From: Ophiocordyceps camponoti-saundersi (nom. inval.)
Taxonomy: Eukaryota > Ascomycota > Sordariomycetes > Hypocreales > Ophiocordycipitaceae
DNA: 57,619 bases
Reading direction: 5' to 3'
Assembly (NCBI GenBank): GCA_003339415.1
Contig: PDHQ01000226.1
Coordinates: forward strand, 1 to 57,619
Shown here: piece by piece, positions 51,560 to 57,619 of the stretch
Layout: each line of letters begins with the position of its first letter
How positions within the stretch are numbered: position 1 is the stretch's first letter
The notes under the pieces: generated by a model
Seen by the model: the letters and a program-made list of their open reading frames with translations, nothing else
Databases searched by the model: none
What the model was told of the DNA's origin: nothing
Translations under genes and position numbers: made by a program

Positions 51560-52640
51560 GTAAAATAGATAAGGGAGATAAGGCTTTTAGCTTTATAATA
51601 AATATATAAAAACCGCTTTATAATAATAACTTTATTATTTATCTTATTAGCTACTTACTTAGCTTTAAAGCTAAATTATCTTAATTATATATAAAATATT
51701 AACTTAACTATATAAAATATAAGACTAACTACGCTTACTATAGCCGTAGCCTTAGCCGCGGCCTTAACCTTAATTATAATTATAAATATAAACTAAAATT
51801 ACTTACTCCTTTTTTATTACTAGCTTCTTTTTTTTACTAAACGCGGTATAGTTACTAACTAGCGTTATAAAGTTTTTATTATTAAATATATTATTAATTA
51901 GATTATCTTAAATAAGATTAGAGATCTTTTTATAAGGAGGCGGCGCGGTTACGGTATAAGCGCTAATAATATCCTCCCTAGTAGCGGGGGTAACTTTAAC
52001 GCTTAAGGTAAGAGTAATCTTAGGCTTACTAAGCTTATTAGCCTCTAACTTAAACTTAGACTTAATAAATATTAAGGTAAAAGCGGAATTAATAATAAGA
52101 GGTAAAGTATAGAGGATAAGAGGATAATTAGTAAGAAATAAGCTTCCTTATAAGCGCGCTTTATTTTTAATAATATAGCGGATATAATATAACTTTTTAG
52201 TTAATTACTTAAAAAAGTTAATTACTTATATATAGAAAATATATTATTTTTATATTTAAGCTAATATAATAATAATAAGTTAGTTAGTATTAGTTAAACT
52301 TTTAATTATATTAATTATAAGGTCCTTCCCGATAGCGGGAGGCTATAAGCTTTAAAGCGGTATATAGCTAGTAGCCGCTTATATAACTTAATTAGCGTAA
52401 ATATTATTATAACGCGTAATAACGCGTATCTTTTTAACGCGCTAAATTATATTTTTTTATTATACTTATTAATATAAAACTTATTATAAACTTAATATAA
52501 CTTTAATATTACTTACTATTTAAGCGTTATAATTAAAGCTTAGCTAATAAGTAACCTTAATTATAGCGTAAATAGCTTCGGCTATAGCGGGATCGTTAAT
52601 TAGCTAATACTTAATATGATTATTTATATATTTAATATAA
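51560..52640 (-). pseudogene. Antisense gag-like ORF relic in LINE-2
   Basis: Mirror of 7990-9075. On the - strand near 51970-52100 it reads 'KLEANKLSKPKITLTLSVKV' against 'KLEADKLSEPEITFTLSVKI' in LINE-1, with the expected G-to-A effects. The RG-rich tract mirrors at about 51730-51770. The amino-acid match shows the frame belongs to the family, but both copies descend from one sequence, so this alone does not prove past selection. Confidence 0.45.
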
Positions 52641-53387
52641 GCCGCGCTTAAATAGTTTACCCTAGTTATTAGTAAATATAAATATATATTAGGGCTAAAT
52701 ACTTACTTTTTTATACTTAATAAAAGTCCCTAAAGCTAATAAGCGTACTAATATACCCCGCGTAAGATACCGCTTAAAGAAAGTTAAGTTTAGTAAGTAT
52801 TTTACTCCGGTATAAGTTAGCTATAAACTAATTACGCGCGCTAAGGATTACTTATATAGTTAAAATTACTAAAAAAATAATAAGATAACGATAGCTTACT
52901 TATATTAATAAGAGTAACCCCCCTCTTTTTTATATATTTTTAAGCCTTAAGTTACTAATTTATAAAAACTAACTTCCTAATTAGGAAAGCTTCCCGATAA
53001 GGAAAGCTTAAAAAAGAGGTATATACCTAAGTATATACTATATATAGAAAAAATATATAACTATATACTTAAAAGTTAAGTAATATATACTTAAAAGCTA
53101 GGGAGGTATATACTAATACGTATAAGTAATACGTACCGCCGCTATTATTATCTTTTCCTTATCTTATCTATCTTTCCTTATCTTTCCTTATATTATATAG
53201 TATTACCGTAATTAATAGTTACTTTCTTTATACGCGTAAAGCGCCTAGCCCGGCCCCGAGCCGGACGCGGTTTTACTATATAGCGGGGGGTTTTACCTCT
53301 TTTAGGAGGGTTTTTCCTACTCGATTTACTGCCGAGGTTCTAGCAGCTATTTCTATAGCCTTTAGAGTACTATAATAATAATAATAA

Positions 53388-53401
53388 AATAAGTTTTACT
53401 T
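53388..53401. repeat. Target-site duplication, right of LINE-2
   Basis: AATAAGTTTTACTT. The gypsy-3 RT frame resumes here with no loss. Confidence 0.92.
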
Positions 53402-54330
53402 AGCTTATATTAATAATATTATTATTTACTTTAATAATATTAAGGAGGATTATTTTTATAAGGTATACTTAGTTCTTTATAAGCTTTAAAAATATAAGTT
53501 TTATTTAGACTTAGATAAGTATAAATTCGTAATTAAAAAGGTAAAATACGTAAGATTTATAATATTAGCGGGAGTTAGGCTTTAAGTAAACTTAGAAAAA
53601 GATTAAGATAATTATTAACTAAGCTATACTAACTTCTCTTAAGAGCCGCGGATTCCTAAGTTTTACTAACTTTTACTAACTTTTTATTATAGATTTTACT
53701 AAGGTAGTAAAACTATTAATAAACTTAATAAAGAAAAGGGTTAAGTTTATCTAAGGCTTAGATTAGGAGTAAGCTTTTTAAGAAATTAAGAATCTATTTA
53801 TAAGAGCCCTTTTACTAATAAAATAAAACTTCGGGGACCTTATATTTTTAGAAGTAGATATTAGCGCTTATATTATAAAAGGTTATCTTTACTAGGAATA
53901 AAATAAATAAAAATACCTAATAGCGTTCTTTTCCGTAAAAATAAATATAGCTAAATATAACTATCTTATATATAATAAAAAGATATTAGTAATTATTAAA
54001 TATTTAGAGTAATAGTATACTAAACTATATAGTTATAATAGCTTTAATATTATTATTAATTATAAGAACTTAAAGTATTTTATAACTTGCCGGCATTTTT
54101 TAGAATAATAAGCGTATTAGGCTAAGTATTTATTATAATTTAATTTTAAAATTAATTATTAACTTAATTAATAAGCTATAATCTTAGACGCCCTTTCCTA
54201 TAAGGATTAGAATAAACTTTTAACTATAAAGGAGGAAGACGCTTATTTTATATAAATAATTCCTAAAAAAGCCTTATAATTTTACCTATAAGCTATAATA
54301 ATTAATATTTTAAAAAACCTTACTAATATT
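53402..54330 (+). pseudogene. Gypsy-3 RT 3' part and RNase H relic
   Basis: Starts with AYINNIIIYFNNIKE at 53403-53450, the catalytic AYIDDIIIYSNN box with both Asp codons changed to Asn. This is followed by 'L.KYKFYLDLDKYKF' (53488-53530), 'VKYVRFIILAGV' (53541-53577), the 'L..RSFLGFANFYR' region, and the RNase H start 'KLRGPYIF'. Later 'YNYLIYNKKILVIIKYLE'-like text (53960-54010) matches 'CNYPIYDKEMLAI'. It joins directly to 46100-46650 once LINE-2 is removed. Confidence 0.9.
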
Positions 54331-54599
54331 TTAAAAGAGGAGGAAGGAGAAGATATATAATAAGATATAAGTATAGCTATAAAAAACGCTATAAATTTAT
54401 AATATAACGCTTTATTTAAAACTTAAGTCTTTTCTAATAATAAGCTTTAGGAACTTTAAAATAAGATAGTATTATAAAACTTAGTTTTTTAGGAAATATA
54501 TTAAGCTATAGTATAAGGAGATTACTTTCTCTTTTTAAAGTTATAGCTTAAGGTTTAAATTACGGATTATTATATTAACGCTAAGGAAAGACTATATTT

Positions 54600-55600
54600 C
54601 CGTAATAAGCTTTAGGTCCTAAGAGCTCTAGTTATTATAATAAAAAACTCTAAAAAAGTACTAGCCTCCCCGCTTAATATATTATAAAATTATCTTACTT
54701 AGATAATCTATAATTTAGCCTTAATTAATTATTTTAAAAAGGAAAATATAATAGCCCTTATAACCCGCGACTTTTTCTAGATATTTTAATAATAATATAT
54801 TTATTAATTCCTTAGAAATTATAATATTTATAGTAAAACTAAAGCTTAGAAATAATACTAAGCTACTCTCCTTAAGTTATTACCTATTTTAGATTAGTTT
54901 TATTAATATATATAAATAAACTTTATAATAGATTTCCCGCTTACTAAACGCGGAAATAAGCACTTATAGGTAATTAAAGACTAACTAAATAAGGAGATTC
55001 TATTTAAGCCTATACCTTTAATAAACGCCCCGCTTTATATATAGCGGTTTCTCTAATAATTTATATAATTTTATTAATAGCTAAGTATTATTATAAGTAA
55101 TAGAGAAATAAACTAAATAAGTAAGTTTTAAAGTTATTTTTACTTACTTTAAAAGATTAATTAAATACTTAATATAGCTTATTATTTATAAACTAATAAA
55201 AGATATAAGAGAGTTAATTATAATATATAAGCTTACCTTTAAGTAGTAGTTTTTTATAACTAAGATAATTAAAATAAATAGCTTCTTATAGCTTAGCTTA
55301 TGCTAAATAGTAAAGTTTACTTAGTTATAGAAATAACGCTATTTTTTATAACTTATAAGTTCTAAGCTTTTATAATAATATTATTAAATTTAGATATTAT
55401 ATAAGTATTAATAAAGAATCCTAAAAGCTAGGCTAAGGACTTTATAAGATAATTATAATAAATAATAAACCTTTATTAGGCTACTAATACCTTATTTTTA
55501 TAAACTTATAAGTTTTAAGCTAATAAGAATTAATAAGCGGCTAAGCGTTTTAAGGTTAGTAATAAGGTTTAGCTTAATCTATATAATTTCCCTAGTATAT
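54600..55600 (+). pseudogene. Gypsy-3 integrase relic
   Basis: Core motifs: 'IDFPLTKRGNKHL.VI.D.L.KE' (about 54930-54995), the second Asp region 'IIISNREIN.ISKF.SYFY' (about 55088-55140, consensus ISDRG..F.S.F) with Asp changed to Asn, and the following 'NIAYYPQT(D)'-like segment at about 55160-55185. 'NNWNKQLPIAQLMLNSK'-like text follows at about 55260-55310. A C-terminal GPY/F-like region runs to about 55600. The frame is rich in TAA/TAG. Confidence 0.9.
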
Positions 55601-55779
55601 AACTAAAGAAGAAGCTTAATTAGAAAAATACTAAGTTTATAATAGCGTAAGTTATTAACTTTCCCTTATTAAACTTATAAAATTATTAATAAAAGCTTAT
55701 AATCGCTTTAGTAAAGATTTACTAAAAAGGGCGGCTTTAAACGTTTTACTTAGATAGGAAATTACTAATTTATAGCCTC

Positions 55780-55975
55780 TTATAATATTAATTAATAAAG
55801 AAGAAAAATAGAAAGTTAAAAAGATAGTCTTAGCTAGATAAAAAAAAGTAAATAAAGGTAGGAGAAAGGAGGTCTTTATAAAATAGAAAAGTTATTAAGA
55901 CCCGATATAGGAACTTTTAGCAAAACTCGAAGGTATTATAGCTCTCGATCGCTTTAAAGCTATATATAAACTAGC
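55780..55975 (+). pseudogene. Gypsy-3 C-terminal chromodomain relic
   Basis: Reads 'NKEEK.KVKKIVLAR' then 'KGRRKEVFIK.KSYQDPI.E' (about 55840-55920) and ends 'LAKLEGIIALDRFKA' (about 55918-55962). This matches the chromodomain pattern 'EEWEVE.IL..R......EVLVKWKGY.DPTWEP...L', again with both Trp codons as stops. It belongs to a different chromovirus lineage from gypsy-1, judged by its longer insert before the LVKW motif. Confidence 0.88.
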
Positions 55976-55979
55976 TATA

Positions 55980-57510
55980 TATTATAATAGGTAAGTTATT
56001 AGAAAATATATAGTAAAATAGCTAGCGGAGTATTTATATTAAAAAGCGTATTTTTAAGCGCGGAAACCCCCCCCCTTTATAATATTTAATAGCGCTATTT
56101 TTTTATAGATAATAACTTCTTAGCTAGGTAATAATAGTAGCGCGATAGCGTTAAGGTTATTAGTTTAATAGTAGCGGTAACGGGCGCGGTAGCGATAATA
56201 GTAGCGGCGTTATATTTTAAAATAATAACCTTTTCTTTTAATATTAAAATATTAGCTAACCCCTTAGAGCTTAAAAGCTTATAAGGGGGGGTAATATTAA
56301 GGATAATATTAATATACTCCCTAAATAAGATAAATTAGCTTTCTACGTTCTATATAGCGGGATTAAGGATATAAACTATATAATAAGAGGAGTATTATTA
56401 TATATAAGCTTAAGCTTAGCTATTATTATTAAAGCTTAAGCTATTCTAATCGCTATTTAAAGTATATTATTAGCCTTTATTATTATTAGCGGATATTTAA
56501 TATTAATAATAATATATTATATTATATAAGCTAATACTAATAGCTAAGAGGCTAATATATAAGTTTAGTATAGAAGTATATATTTTATATAAAATATATA
56601 AGGTTTTTATTTTTTTATATACTTTAGTATTATAGCTTAGTTATAATACTTATATCTTTACTTAATATAGCAAAAATATAAATACTATTAAAAAGCCCTT
56701 TTATTATTATTATTATTTTCTTTATTTTTATTTTTATTATTATCCTTATTATTAAGAAGGCTAATAGCGGGGGCAGGAGAAAGAGAAAAAAAGGGAGCGG
56801 GAGCGGGGGCGGGAGTCTTAGCCCGGGATATTTTCTTCTATAAAGTAAGCTACGGAAAATATAATATTAGCAAAAAGCCGCTAATTAGGTTAGAAAAAAA
56901 CTTATTATAATAAAAGAAAGAGAAAGGGAAAGCTAATAAGGGGCCTTAAGCTAAAAGCTTCTCTATATAATAACTTAAAAAATACCTAATAGTGTTAGTA
57001 ACGCGTTTTTCCATAATAGATAAATTTCCTTTTTAAATATAAGATTAATAAGTTTTATATAGTAAGCTATTAGTTAAGTTAAGGAAAAAGCTTATTTAAG
57101 GAGATAGAGGAGGAGAAATAAAAAAAGAAGAAAAAGAAAGAGGAGGCTTAAAATAATAATAATCCCTTAAGGCTAGCTAGCGGCCGTAATAACCCTTAAA
57201 CTAAATATTAAAAGCTAGGAAATCCGCCTTTAAACTAAGGCTTTTATTATCGCCCTTAATATCTTTATTATCTTTATTATTATCGCTATCTTAATCGCTA
57301 TTTTTATTATTATTATTATTATTATCGCTTTTATTATTTTTATTATCTTTATTTATAATAGCGGTAGCGGTAGAGTTAATAGTAGCGATAGCGGCGGCGG
57401 CGATATCTTAAAAATATATAGCTTTTATACTCGCTAAGCTAAGATATCCCTATAAATAGAAAAAATATTAGCGTAATTAAACTTATAAAGCGGGTAGCGG
57501 ATTTCCTTAC
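55980..57510. other. Low-complexity tail region, no assigned gene
   Basis: Holds a poly-C run (56067-56077), GC-rich GCGG patches (56130-56205, 56760-56815, 57360-57405) and (TTA/ATT)-type tracts (56698-56760, 57260-57340). No LTR partner for the 41.4-42.2 kb block was found. On the - strand, about 57410 to 57190 reads as Asn/Asp/Ser-rich sequence, and 57020-56760 as a protein-like stretch with a Pro/Ala part. These could be one degraded gag-like ORF; the family is unknown. Confidence 0.4.
57190..57410 (-). pseudogene. Asn/Asp/Ser-rich ORF relic
   Basis: The - strand frame gives runs such as NNNNNNKNSD and DNNKDNKDIKGDNK, followed by 'SLSLKADFLAFNI' then a stop. It is a low-complexity acidic/polar protein segment, not recognised. 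It could equally be a simple ATT/ATC repeat read as protein. Confidence 0.3.

Positions 57511-57619
<109 letters not shown>

Larger units (their letters stand above)
46665..53387 (+). mobile_element. LINE-2: full-length non-LTR retrotransposon
   Basis: 6723 bp, inverted copy of LINE-1, bounded by a perfect 14-bp duplication and ending in (TAA)n (53371-53387). Order: GC-rich 5' region (46740-46860), ORF1 with CCHC knuckles (about 47000-48010), ORF2 with RT (about 49700-50900) and a long 3' region to the GC-rich 3' UTR (53230-53365). An apurinic endonuclease domain is expected between 48300 and 49700, but I could not read it with confidence. The element is inserted in the gypsy-3 RT. The size and layout fit Tad1/I-type fungal LINEs. 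Confidence 0.93.

Overview
This window shows no intact protein-coding gene. It is a very AT-rich block of nested, dead transposable elements of the kind made by repeat-induced point mutation (RIP) in filamentous ascomycete fungi (Pezizomycotina). CpA and TpG are almost absent, TpA is saturated, ATG is almost missing on both strands, and every recognisable transposon reading frame is cut by TAA/TAG at former Gln or Trp codons. Catalytic Asp codons have become Asn, and zinc-knuckle Cys/His codons have become Tyr. CpG, CpT and ApG survive. The element types (chromoviral Ty3/gypsy with chromodomain, fungal Ty1/copia, Tad1/I-like LINE with (TAA)n tail) fit a euascomycete. I cannot name the genus.

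Layout. 1-126: (TAA)42. 127-3137: unclassified family X copy A, a LINE 5' fragment, a 126-bp gypsy fragment and a tRNA-derived SINE. 3138-26791: one Ty1/copia element on the + strand (LTRs 3138-3443 and 26489-26791), split into pieces by X copy B (5383-7229), a full LINE on the - strand (7247-13989), an inverted SINE (about 14507-14757), and a block holding a - strand Ty3/gypsy element with both LTRs (17985-23991). 26809-36795: X copy C, split by a complete 8.1-kb Ty3/gypsy chromovirus (27680-35811) with a 5-bp target-site duplication. 36796-42250: unrecognised RIP-degraded sequence with a tandem duplication and GC-rich patches. 42250-56000: a third Ty3/gypsy chromovirus on the + strand, split just upstream of its reverse-transcriptase YIDD box by a second full LINE (46665-53387, + strand). 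56000-57510: low-complexity sequence. 57511-57619: (TAA)n.

The order of events can partly be read from the nesting. Copia, X and gypsy-3 are older hosts. LINE-1, LINE-2, gypsy-1 and gypsy-2 came later. All were then mutated to a similar depth. The two LINE copies lie in inverted orientation about 33 kb apart. Two of the three gypsy elements keep a chromodomain relic, which in living relatives directs integration to H3K9-methylated chromatin. Together with RIP this fits a self-reinforcing heterochromatic AT-isochore, possibly (unproven) pericentromeric or subtelomeric. Boundaries given to the base are those supported by two copies or by a duplication; the others are approximate. All protein matches were made by eye and from memory of the families.
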